Assembly: GCF_039673065.1 (NCBI RefSeq)
Contig: NZ_JBDJKW010000006.1
Location: 201,936 to 265,935 of the forward strand
Source: Allobosea sp039673065
Lineage (GTDB): Bacteria > Pseudomonadota > Alphaproteobacteria > Rhizobiales > Beijerinckiaceae
Direction: 5' to 3'
Length of the DNA stretch: 64,000 nt
Numbering within the stretch: position 1 is the stretch's first letter; the number at the start of each line of letters is the position of its first letter. Below the pieces are notes generated by a model. That model made no database searches. It saw only the letters and a list, made by a program, of their open reading frames with translations, and was not told the origin of the DNA. A program made the position numbers and the translations under genes. Positions 31,883 to 40,160 of the stretch are shown here, one piece after another.

Positions 31883-34801
31883 TTACTGACACGCCTCGCA
31901 GCTCGGATCGTCGAGCGAGCAGGCGCTGGGCGCGGCCATGCCGTTCTCCAGCGGGATATCGACGATGATCGGCGCCGCAACCCTGGCCGCCGCCGGCATC
32001 GTGGCCGCGACCGCGTTGAGCTTGCCGTCCGTGCCCTTCAGCGTCGATTTCTCGACATGCGTCGCCGAGAGCGCGCGCAGGTAATAGGTCGTCTTGAGGC
32101 CGAGCCGCCAGGCGAGCCGATAGGCCTCGTCGAGCTTCTTGCCCGAGGGCTGCGCCATGTAGAGGTTCAGCGACTGCCCCTGGTCGATCCATTTCTGGCG
32201 GCGCGCCGCGGCGCGGAGCAGCCATTCGGTCGGGATCTCGAAGGATGTCGCGTAGAGCGCCTTGAGGTCGGCCGGCACGCGATCGATCTGGCTGACTTTG
32301 CCGTCATAGTATTTCAGATCCGAGACCATGACCTCGTCCCACAGCCCGCGCGCCTTGAGGTCGTGGACCAGCCCGGCATTCACCACCGTGAAGTCGCCCG
32401 ACATGTTCGCCTTGACGTAGAGCTGGCTGTAGCTCGGCTCGATCGACTGCGAGACGCCGACGATGTTGGAGATCGTCGCGGTCGGCGCGATCGCCATCGT
32501 GTTGGAGTTGCGCATGCCGATGGTCTTCACCCGCTCGCGCAGGGCCTCCCAGTCGAGCGTCGCCGAGCGATCCAGCTCGACATCGCCGTCGCGGGCCTCC
32601 GCCAGAATGTCGAGCGAGTCGATCGGCAGGATGCCCTTCGACCAGAGCGAGCCCTCGAACGAGGCGTAGCGCCCGCGTTCGGCGGCGAGATCGACCGAGG
32701 CCGAGATCGCGTGGAAGCTCACCGCCTCCATGGACGTGTCGGCGAAGGCCACTGCCTCTTCGGATGCCGTCGGCAAGCGCAGGGTCTGGAGTGCGTCCTG
32801 GAAGCCCATGATGCCGAGGCCGACCGGGCGATGGCGCAGGTTCGAGCGGCGCGCCTCGGGGATGGTGTAGAAGTTGATGTCGACGACATTGTCGAGCATC
32901 CGCATCGCGGTCGTCACGGTGCGCGCCAGCCGGGCCTGATCGAGCCCTTCCGCCGTCACATGCGCCGCGAGATTGACCGAGCCGAGATTGCAGACCGCGA
33001 CCTCGTCGGCCGAGGTATTCAGCGTGATCTCGGTGCAGAGATTCGAGGAATGCACCACCCCGGCATGCTGCTGCGGCGAGCGCAGATTGCAGGCGTCCTT
33101 GAAGGTGATCCAGGGATGGCCGGTCTCGAACAGCATGGTCAGCATCTTGCGCCAGAGATCGACCGCCTTGATGCGCTTGAACACCTTGACCTGGCCGGCG
33201 GCGGCCTTCGCCTCATAGGTCTCGTAGGCCGCCTTGAACGGCTTGCCGTAGAGGTCGTGCAGCTCCGGCACCTCGTCGGGCGAGAACAGCGTCCAGTCGG
33301 CGCCGGCCTCCACCCGCTGCATGAACAGGTCGGGGATCCAGTTCGCCGTGTTCATGTCGTGGGTGCGGCGGCGCTCGTCGCCGGTGTTCTTCCTGAGGTC
33401 GAGGAACTCCTCGATGTCGACATGCCAGGTTTCGAGATAGGCGCAGACCGCGCCCTTCCTCTTGCCGCCCTGGTTGACCGCGATCGCCGTGTCGTTGGCG
33501 ACCTTCAGGAACGGCACCACGCCCTGGCTCTCGCCATTGGTGCCCTTGATATGGGCGCCGAGGCCCCTGACCGGCGTCCAGTCATTGCCGAGCCCGCCGG
33601 AATACTTCGCCAGCAGCGCATTGTCCTTCACCGCCTTGAATATGCCGTCGAGATCGTCGGCGACGGTGGTCAGGAAGCAGGAGGAAAGCTGCGGGCGCAG
33701 CGTGCCGGAATTGAACAGCGTCGGCGTCGAGGCCATGAAATCGAAGGAGGACAGCAGATCGTAGAATTCGATCGCCCGCGCCTCGCGGTCGATCTCGCGC
33801 AGCGCCAGCCCCATGGCGACGCGCATGAAGAAGGCCTGCGGCAGCTCGAAGCGATTGCCCCGGACATGCAGGAAATAGCGGTCGTAGAGCGTCTGGAAGC
33901 CGAGATAGTCGAACTGGAGATCGCGCTCCGGCTTCAGCGCCGCCGCGATGCGGGCGAGGTCGAAGCGGCCGAGCTCGGGATCGATCAGCTCGTTGGCGAT
34001 ACCGACCTTGAGATAGCCGGCGAAGTAATCGCCATAGCGCCCGGCCATCTCGCCCTGCGTCGCCTGCTCGGGCCGGCCGTGCACGAAGCTCAGCGCCTCG
34101 CGCCGCAGCTTGTCGAGCAGCAGCCGCGCCGAGACCTTCGCATAGTTCGGCTCAGCTTCGATCAGCGTCCGCGCCGCGAGGATCGGCGCCAGCGCCAGTT
34201 CGTCGAGCGAGATGCCGTCATAGAGGTTGCGGCGCGCCTCGCTCAGCACCGGCTCGGCCGATACCCCGTCCAGCCCGGCGCAGGCCTCGCGCACCACCTT
34301 GTCGAGGCGCGCGACGTCGAGCGGCACCAGCGTGCCGTCCGCGAGCGTCATGCGCAGCGTCGGGGCGGCCTGCGCCGCCGGCTTCGCCTCGGCCTGTGCC
34401 CTGGCGCGCTCCTGCGCCCGCTCCTCGCGATAGAGCACATAGGCGCGGGCGACCTTGTGATGCCCGCCGCGCATCAGCGCCAGCTCGACCTGGTCCTGCA
34501 CGTCCTCGATATGGAAGGTGCGGCCCTCGGCGGCCCGGCGGGTCAGGCCGGAGACCACCTGCTCGGTCAGCTCGGCGACGACGTCGTGGATGCGCCGCGA
34601 GGCGGCAGCGTTGGACCCCTCGACCGCGAGGAATGCCTTGGTCAGCGCCAGCGTGATCTTGGCCGGGTCGAAGGGCGTCACCCCGCCGCTGCGGCGGATG
34701 ACCTGGTAGCCGGGCTCGCGCACACCCTGTGCGGCAAGCGGCACCGGGGCGGTGGCGGGCGGCGAAGCGGCGGGCCGCTCGGCGTCGAGAGAAAGAGACA
34801 T
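31883..34801 (-). CDS. nrdA: Class I ribonucleotide reductase alpha subunit
   Basis: A 972-residue catalytic subunit. A long N-terminal region with an ATP-cone (VIRRSGGVTPFDPAKITLAL, residues ~37-120) and a charged linker precede the barrel. The active-site motif is NLCTEI, with VCNLGSVNLA after it; GLGIMGFQDAL follows. The last residues, CSLDDPSCEACQ, contain the shuttle cysteines for thioredoxin or glutaredoxin. ATG 34801 is chosen; TTG 34807 is possible. The mRNA begins with a cobalamin riboswitch. Length and order (nrdA then nrdB) fit alphaproteobacterial class Ia enzymes. Confidence 0.95.
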   Translation of the reverse strand: MSLSLDAERPAASPPATAPVPLAAQGVREPGYQVIRRSGGVTPFDPAKITLALTKAFLAVEGSNAAASRRIHDVVAELTEQVVSGLTRRAAEGRTFHIEDVQDQVELALMRGGHHKVARAYVLYREERAQERARAQAEAKPAAQAAPTLRMTLADGTLVPLDVARLDKVVREACAGLDGVSAEPVLSEARRNLYDGISLDELALAPILAARTLIEAEPNYAKVSARLLLDKLRREALSFVHGRPEQATQGEMAGRYGDYFAGYLKVGIANELIDPELGRFDLARIAAALKPERDLQFDYLGFQTLYDRYFLHVRGNRFELPQAFFMRVAMGLALREIDREARAIEFYDLLSSFDFMASTPTLFNSGTLRPQLSSCFLTTVADDLDGIFKAVKDNALLAKYSGGLGNDWTPVRGLGAHIKGTNGESQGVVPFLKVANDTAIAVNQGGKRKGAVCAYLETWHVDIEEFLDLRKNTGDERRRTHDMNTANWIPDLFMQRVEAGADWTLFSPDEVPELHDLYGKPFKAAYETYEAKAAAGQVKVFKRIKAVDLWRKMLTMLFETGHPWITFKDACNLRSPQQHAGVVHSSNLCTEITLNTSADEVAVCNLGSVNLAAHVTAEGLDQARLARTVTTAMRMLDNVVDINFYTIPEARRSNLRHRPVGLGIMGFQDALQTLRLPTASEEAVAFADTSMEAVSFHAISASVDLAAERGRYASFEGSLWSKGILPIDSLDILAEARDGDVELDRSATLDWEALRERVKTIGMRNSNTMAIAPTATISNIVGVSQSIEPSYSQLYVKANMSGDFTVVNAGLVHDLKARGLWDEVMVSDLKYYDGKVSQIDRVPADLKALYATSFEIPTEWLLRAAARRQKWIDQGQSLNLYMAQPSGKKLDEAYRLAWRLGLKTTYYLRALSATHVEKSTLKGTDGKLNAVAATMPAAARVAAPIIVDIPLENGMAAPSACSLDDPSCEACQ

Positions 34802-34882
34802 CGGCAATCAACCCCAAGATTGAGGGTCGGAAAGGCCGAGCGGAGGCATGGAGAGGGCGCATGTCGGCCCATCGAGGCCCGC

Positions 34883-34945
34883 GACCTGCCAGCGCACCAC
34901 CGGGACACCCCGCCCGAGGACGTAAACTCAGGTCGCTGGCAGGTC
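34883..34945 (-). promoter_or_regulatory. Candidate expression platform of the cobalamin riboswitch
   Basis: The 12-mer CGCTGGCAGGTC (34934-34945) has its exact reverse complement GACCTGCCAGCG at 34883-34894. The first copy overlaps the B12-box segment of the aptamer, so pairing with the downstream copy and ligand-bound folding would exclude each other. Confidence 0.55.
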
Positions 34946-35095
34946 TCCTGGCTCGCGGGTCGTCGCGTCGGGCCCCGTCTTCCCAAGGCCTCGCGGCCTC
35001 AGTGACATGATAGTGGCTCGACACTCGCCGCTGACAGTTGCGGGGGCAGCGCCGGCTTCGCACCGGCTTCCCTCTTAGCTCCCGATCTTGCGATT
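34929..35095 (-). ncRNA. Cobalamin riboswitch upstream of nrdA
   Basis: Read on the minus strand, the leader holds the class I cobalamin aptamer landmarks in order: AAGAGGGAAGCCGGTGCGAA, CCGGCGCTGCCCCCGCAACTG, GAGCCACT, TGTCACTG, GGGAAGAC, and the B12 box GCGAGCCAGGAGACCTGCC. It lies between the nrdA promoter and the gene. B12 binding should lower nrdAB expression. This arrangement is known for B12-independent reductases in bacteria that also have a B12-dependent class II enzyme. Confidence 0.93.
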
Positions 35096-35109
35096 CGAGA
35101 GACCATCGA

Positions 35110-35146
35110 CACCTATATCTAGTATCTCCATCCCCTTCCCTGTCAA
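35110..35146 (-). promoter_or_regulatory. nrdA promoter with overlapping NrdR-like box
   Basis: On the minus strand, TTGACA (35146-35141) and TACTAG (35124-35119) are 16 bp apart and lie just upstream of the riboswitch. The 16-mer at 35110-35125 matches 11 of 16 bases of the NrdR consensus, including CTATAT and TAGT in the core, and overlaps the -10. A second NrdR box, usually needed, was not found. Confidence 0.5.
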
Positions 35147-35332
35147 TCGCTCGCTGCGCGGCGGCGGGAGGCTGTGGACGGTTCGCGAGCCGCTGCCGGG
35201 CAGGCGCCGCTCGCGCAATCGCAGCGTGGTCCATTTACCATCAGGCGACGATGGCCGGGCCCGTTAACATATGGGTTGCACCGCTCGGCTAGGGTGACGC
35301 AAGGTCTGGCGGGCTCGAAAGCAAACCCTGAG

Positions 35333-37267
35333 ATGTGTGGATTTGGCGGCTATGTCGGCGCTGCCCGTGACGGGGCGGCGCTCCTCGAACGGATGGCGGC
35401 GGCGATCGCCCATCGCGGCCCGGACGAGCGCGGCGTCTTCACCGGCGAGGGCGTCGGCCTCGGCCATGTGCGCCTGTCGATCGTCGGGCTCGGCGACGGC
35501 CAGCAGCCCATGTCCGACGAGAGCGGCGCGCTGACCATCGCCTTCAACGGCGAGATCTTCAATTACGTCGAGCTGCGCGAGCAGCTGAAGGCCAAGGGGC
35601 GGCGCTTCCGCACGGCGAGCGACACCGAGGTCATCCTGCATCTCTACGACGAGATGGGCGACGCCTGCCTGTCGCAGCTCAATGGCGACTTCGCCTTCGC
35701 GCTCTGGGATGCGCGTCGCCGGCGCATGCTGATCGCCCGCGACCGCATGGGCGTGCGCCCGCTGTTCTACACGCGCCAGGGCGGGACGCTCTACTTCGCC
35801 TCCGAGGTCAAGGCGCTGCTGCAGGTGCCGGGCGTCGTCGCCCGCATCGACCCGGTCGCGCTCGACCAGATCTTCACCCTCTGGGCGCCGATCGCGCCGC
35901 GCACCGCCTTCGTGGACATCTTCGAGCTGGAGCCGGCCAGCCTGATGATCGTCGAGAATGGCGAGGTCTCGACCCGGCCCTATTGGAGCCTGGACTATCC
36001 GGACGCCGGCGCCCCCTCGCGCTGGACCAGCGAGGCCGAGGCGGCCGAGGCGCTGCGCGAACTCCTCACCGACGCCACGCGGCTGCGCATGCGCGCCGAC
36101 GTGCCGGTCGGCGCCTATCTCTCCGGCGGGCTCGATTCCTCGATCACCTCGGCGCTGGCCGCCCGGATGGTGCCGGGCAATCTGCGCACCTTCTCGGTGA
36201 CCTTCGACAGCGCCGAGCACGACGAGAGCGCCTTCCAGCTGGAGATGGCCCGCGCGCTCGGCACCCGCCACGCCACCGTCGCCTGCGGGCCGGGCACCAT
36301 CGCCTCGGTCTTCCCCGAGGTGATCCGCCATACCGAGCGGCCGATTCTGCGCACCGCCCCCGCCCCGCTCTACGCGCTGGCCGGGCTGGTGCGCGAGCAG
36401 GGCCTCAAGGTCGTGCTCACCGGCGAGGGGGCAGACGAGGTATTCGCCGGCTACGACATCTTCAAGGAGTCGCGGGTGCGCCGCTTCTGCGCGCGCCAGC
36501 CGGGCTCGCGCATCCGCCCGCATCTCTTCCGCAAGCTCTACCCCTATCTGCCGGGGCTGCAGCAGCAATCGGCCGACTATCTCGCCTCCTTCTTCGGCGC
36601 GAGCGGCCATGCGCTCGACGATCCGCTCTATTCGCACCGGCCGCGGCTCGACGGCACGGCGGCGACCAAGCTGTTCTTCTCCGGCGACCTGCGCGCCACG
36701 CTCGGCGGCTACGATGCCGCCGCCGAGATGGCCTCGCGCCTGCCCGAGGCCTTCCCGCGCTGGCATCCGCTGCACCAGGCGCAATATCTCGAGGCGCGCT
36801 TCCTGCTGCCGGGCTACATCCTCTCCAGCCAGGGCGACCGCATGGCGATGGCCCATGGCATCGAGGGCCGCTTCCCCTTCCTCGACCATCGCCTGGTCGA
36901 GTTCGCCGCGAGCCTGCCGCCGGAGATGAAGCTCAAGGGGCTGGTCGAGAAGCACATCCTGCGCGAGGCCACCGCCGACCTCTTGCCGGAGACGATCGCC
37001 CGGCGCACCAAGCAGCCCTATCGCGCGCCCGACAGCGCCTCCTTCGTCGCGCCCGAGGCCGCCTATCTGCGCGCCGCCATGGGCGAGGCCGAGATTTCGG
37101 CCGGCGGCCTGTTCAACCCGAAGACGGTGGGCAAGCTCACCGAGAAATGCCTCCGCCAGCCGGCGACCGGGTTCCGCGACAACGCGGCCTTCGTCGGCAT
37201 CCTGTCGACACAGCTCTGGCTGCGCGCCTTCGGCGGGTCAGCCCGCGGGCTCGCGCAGGCCGCCTGA
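35333..37267 (+). CDS. AsnB-like glutamine amidotransferase / asparagine synthetase
   Basis: A 644-residue two-domain enzyme. Cys2 of MCGFGGY is the glutaminase nucleophile of the Ntn domain (residues 1-~200, with RLSIVGLGDGQQPM and NGEIFNY). The synthetase domain holds the ATP-pyrophosphatase loop SGGLDSS (~263-269) and LTGEGADEVFAGYD. ATG 35333 must be the start since Cys2 has to be N-terminal. It transfers glutamine-derived ammonia to an adenylated carboxylate. It is first in an operon with ACP, acyl-AMP ligase and NadE-like genes, so a polysaccharide-linked or ACP-linked carboxylate is a likelier substrate than free Asp. Such AsnB relatives are frequent in polysaccharide loci. Confidence 0.88.
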   Translation: MCGFGGYVGAARDGAALLERMAAAIAHRGPDERGVFTGEGVGLGHVRLSIVGLGDGQQPMSDESGALTIAFNGEIFNYVELREQLKAKGRRFRTASDTEVILHLYDEMGDACLSQLNGDFAFALWDARRRRMLIARDRMGVRPLFYTRQGGTLYFASEVKALLQVPGVVARIDPVALDQIFTLWAPIAPRTAFVDIFELEPASLMIVENGEVSTRPYWSLDYPDAGAPSRWTSEAEAAEALRELLTDATRLRMRADVPVGAYLSGGLDSSITSALAARMVPGNLRTFSVTFDSAEHDESAFQLEMARALGTRHATVACGPGTIASVFPEVIRHTERPILRTAPAPLYALAGLVREQGLKVVLTGEGADEVFAGYDIFKESRVRRFCARQPGSRIRPHLFRKLYPYLPGLQQQSADYLASFFGASGHALDDPLYSHRPRLDGTAATKLFFSGDLRATLGGYDAAAEMASRLPEAFPRWHPLHQAQYLEARFLLPGYILSSQGDRMAMAHGIEGRFPFLDHRLVEFAASLPPEMKLKGLVEKHILREATADLLPETIARRTKQPYRAPDSASFVAPEAAYLRAAMGEAEISAGGLFNPKTVGKLTEKCLRQPATGFRDNAAFVGILSTQLWLRAFGGSARGLAQAA

Positions 37268-37290
37268 CCCTCACGAGGAGAGAACACCCC

Positions 37291-37557
37291 ATGTCCGACG
37301 CCATCCGAGACGCCGTGAAGGCCTTCGTCGTCGAGAACTTCCTGTTCGGCGACGCCGACCACCCGCTCGCCGACACCGATTCCCTGATCGAGAACGGCAT
37401 CATCGATTCCACCGGCGTGCTCGAGCTCGTCGCCTTCATCGAGGACCGCTACGGCATCACCGTCGCGGATGCGGACATCGTGCCGGCCAATCTGGATTCG
37501 CTGGCCCGCATCACCGCCTTCGTCGCCTCCAAATCTCCCTCGCCGACCGCGGCCTGA
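37291..37557 (+). CDS. Acyl carrier protein
   Basis: An 88-residue acidic protein with a four-helix carrier pattern. Ser40 in GIIDSTGVLEL is the phosphopantetheine site (DS motif; the usual DSL is DST here), and ELVAFIEDRYGI is the recognition helix. SD GAGGAG at 37275-37280 supports ATG 37291. It is not the fatty-acid ACP; its position between amidotransferase and acyl-AMP ligase genes marks it as a dedicated carrier. Confidence 0.9.
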   Translation: MSDAIRDAVKAFVVENFLFGDADHPLADTDSLIENGIIDSTGVLELVAFIEDRYGITVADADIVPANLDSLARITAFVASKSPSPTAA

Positions 37558-37581
37558 GCGGACAAGGCGGAGCGGCAGCCC

Positions 37582-39129
37582 ATGCGCGTCGAGCAGTTCC
37601 TGATCCGTAGCGCCGCGGCGCATCCCGCCAAGACCGCGCTCGTGGCGGGCGAGAAGCGGCTGAGCTATGCCGAGCTGGACGCGCTGTCCTCGCGCCTGGC
37701 CGCCAGCCTCGCCGCCGGCGGCGTGCGCCGCGACGACCGTGTCCTGGTCTTCATGGACAATTGCTGGGAGGCGGCGGTCTCGATCTTCGCCGCGCTCAAG
37801 GCCGGCGCGACCTTCAGCCCGGTCAACGCCTCCACCAAGGCCGACAAGCTCGCCTATATGATCGAGGACTGCACGCCGGCGGCGATCCTGACGCAGGCGC
37901 GCCTGCTAGGCGTCGTCAACCAGGCGCGCGCCGTGCTGGGCGAGGGCCGGCCCCTCTTCGTCGCCTCGACCTCCGGCCCGAAGGGGCCGGGCCCGCAGGC
38001 CGTCGCCTTCGAGGACTGCCTCGCGGCCGAGCCGGCCCCGGTCGCCCATGGCGGCATCGACGTCGACCTGGCGATGCTGATCTACACCTCGGGCTCCACC
38101 GGCCGCCCCAAGGGCGTGATGATGACCCACCGCAACATCGACGCGGCGGCCGAATCGATCACCACCTATCTGCGCAACACGCCGGACGACATCATCCTCA
38201 ACGTGCTGCCGCTGGCCTTCGACTACGGGCTCTACCAGTTCCTGATGGCGATGCGCCTCGGCGCCACGCTGGTGCTGGAGAAGTCCTTCGCCTTCCCGCA
38301 GGCGATCTTCGAGCGCATCCGCGCCGAGAAGGTCACCGGCTTCCCGCTGGTGCCGACCATGGCGGCGCTGATCCTGCAGATGCGCGAGCTGGAGCCGGGT
38401 TTCCTGCCGAGCGTGCGCTATCTCTCCAACACCGCCGCCGCCCTGCCGCCGCCGCATATCGCCCGGCTGCGCGAGCTCTTCCCCGGCGCCCTGCTCTTCT
38501 CGATGTACGGGCTGACCGAGTGCAAGCGCTGCACCTATCTGCCGCCGGAGGAGCTCGACCGCCGGCCCGGCTCGGTCGGCATCGCCATTCCCAACACCGA
38601 GGCGATGGTGGTCGACGACGAGGGCGAGCAGGTGCCGCCCGGCGTCGCCGGCGAGCTGGTGATCCGCGGCCCGCATGTCATGCAGGGCTATTGGCGCAAC
38701 GAGGCCGCCACCACCCAGATGCTGCGCACCGGCAAGCATCCCTGGGAGAAGCGCCTGCACACCGGCGACCTGTTCCGCACCGACGAGGAGGGCTTCCTCT
38801 ATTTCGTCGGCCGCAAGGACGACATCATCAAGACGCGCGGCGAAAAGGTCGCGCCCAAGGAGGTCGAGGCCGTGCTGCACGCCCATCCCGGCATCGCCGA
38901 GGCGGTCGTTACCGGCGTGCCCGATCCCGTTCTCGGCCACGCCATCGCCGCCGTGGTGGTGCTCGCCGACCAAAGCCTGAGCGAGCGCGACGTCATCCGC
39001 CACTGCGCCGCCCTTCTCGAGGATTTCATGGTGCCGAAGATCGTGGAGTTCCGCAGCGAACTGCCCAAGACCGACACCGGGAAGGTCAGCCGCCGGCTGG
39101 CCGGCGAAACGCTGGGAGCCAGACAGTGA
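37582..39129 (+). CDS. AMP-forming acyl ligase (ANL superfamily)
   Basis: A 515-residue adenylating enzyme. Core motif IYTSGSTGRPKGVMMTH (~167-183), MYGLTE (A5), YWRNEAATTQML, TGDLFR with GRKDDIIKTRGEKV (A7/A8) and the C-terminal PKTDTGK catalytic Lys are all present. It activates a carboxylate with ATP and loads it on a thiol, here most likely the ACP encoded just upstream. It resembles the acyl ligases placed in exopolysaccharide loci. The acyl substrate is unknown. The NadE-like gene overlaps its stop by 4 bp (GTGA). Confidence 0.9.
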   Translation: MRVEQFLIRSAAAHPAKTALVAGEKRLSYAELDALSSRLAASLAAGGVRRDDRVLVFMDNCWEAAVSIFAALKAGATFSPVNASTKADKLAYMIEDCTPAAILTQARLLGVVNQARAVLGEGRPLFVASTSGPKGPGPQAVAFEDCLAAEPAPVAHGGIDVDLAMLIYTSGSTGRPKGVMMTHRNIDAAAESITTYLRNTPDDIILNVLPLAFDYGLYQFLMAMRLGATLVLEKSFAFPQAIFERIRAEKVTGFPLVPTMAALILQMRELEPGFLPSVRYLSNTAAALPPPHIARLRELFPGALLFSMYGLTECKRCTYLPPEELDRRPGSVGIAIPNTEAMVVDDEGEQVPPGVAGELVIRGPHVMQGYWRNEAATTQMLRTGKHPWEKRLHTGDLFRTDEEGFLYFVGRKDDIIKTRGEKVAPKEVEAVLHAHPGIAEAVVTGVPDPVLGHAIAAVVVLADQSLSERDVIRHCAALLEDFMVPKIVEFRSELPKTDTGKVSRRLAGETLGARQ

Positions 39130-40118
39130 CCGATCAAGCCGCCTTCTCCGCCGCGACGCTGGCGATCGACCTCGCCGCCGAGACCGACCGCATCGTCGCC
39201 GGCCTGCGCGGGCAGCTGCGCGGCATGCGCAAGCGCGGGCTGGTGCTCGGTCTCTCCGGCGGCATCGATTCCAGCGTCTGCGTCGCGCTCGCGGTCAAGG
39301 CGGTCGGGCCCAAGAACGTCTTCTGCCTGTTCATGCCGGAGAACGATTCCGACCCGGAGAGCCTGCGCCTCGGCCGCCTGGTCGCCGAGACCTTCGGCGT
39401 CGACGCCGTGGTCGAGGATATCGGGCCGAGCCTGCAGGCCATGGGCTGCTATGAGCGGCGCGACGGCTTCATCCGCCAGCTCGTGCCGGAATACGGGCCG
39501 GGTTGGGCCTCGAAGATCGTGATTGCCAACTCGGTCGCGACCGAGGGCTACAACATCTCCTATCTCGTGGTGCAGGACCCGGCCGGGGTGCAGCAGAAGC
39601 TGCGCATGCCGCCGGCGGTCTATCTCGGCATCGTCGCCGCCACCAATATGAAGCAGCGCACCCGCAAGCAGCTCGAATACTACCATGCCGACCGGCTGAA
39701 CTTCGCCGTGCTCGGCACGCCGAACCGGCTCGAATACGATCAGGGCTTCTTCGTCAAGAACGGCGACGGCGCCGCCGACGTCAAGCCGATCGCCCATCTC
39801 TACAAGACGCAGGTCTACGCGCTCGCCGCCCATCTCGGCGTGCCGGCGGAGATCTGCCGCCGCCCGCCGACCACCGACACCTACTCGCTGGCGCAGACGC
39901 AGGAGGAGTTCTACTTCTCCCTTCCCTATGACCGCATGGATCTGTGCCTCTACGGGCTGAACCACGGCCTCTCCGCCGCCGAGACCGGCGCGGCCGCCGG
40001 GCTCACCCCGGTCGAGGTCGAGCGCGTCTGGACCGACATCGCCGCCAAGCGCAGCGCCACGCGCTATCTGCATCTCGGCCCGCAGCTGGTCGCCGAGGTG
40101 CCGGAGCTGAAGGGCTGA
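39126..40118 (+). CDS. NAD synthase (NadE) family ATP-dependent amide synthetase
   Basis: A 330-residue N-type ATP pyrophosphatase with SGGIDSS (44-50), FMPENDSD, NSVATEGYN and the conserved NFAVLGTPNRLEYDQGFFVKNGDGAAD region. It lacks the N-terminal glutaminase domain of glutamine-dependent NadE and is somewhat longer than the ~270-residue ammonia-dependent enzymes. GTG 39126 overlaps the acyl-ligase stop (GTGA), so it is the fourth coupled gene of the module. It could be the housekeeping NadE, but its tight coupling suggests a dedicated amide-forming step. Confidence 0.82.
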   Translation: MTDQAAFSAATLAIDLAAETDRIVAGLRGQLRGMRKRGLVLGLSGGIDSSVCVALAVKAVGPKNVFCLFMPENDSDPESLRLGRLVAETFGVDAVVEDIGPSLQAMGCYERRDGFIRQLVPEYGPGWASKIVIANSVATEGYNISYLVVQDPAGVQQKLRMPPAVYLGIVAATNMKQRTRKQLEYYHADRLNFAVLGTPNRLEYDQGFFVKNGDGAADVKPIAHLYKTQVYALAAHLGVPAEICRRPPTTDTYSLAQTQEEFYFSLPYDRMDLCLYGLNHGLSAAETGAAAGLTPVEVERVWTDIAAKRSATRYLHLGPQLVAEVPELKG

Positions 40119-40160
40119 CGGCAACGCGCCGGGCGGATCGTCCGGCACCTTCCGCCTGTT

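Noticed and set aside
31724..35005. A 1093-codon plus-strand frame over nrdA
   Set aside because: Shadow of nrdA; it also runs through the riboswitch and the intergenic repeats.
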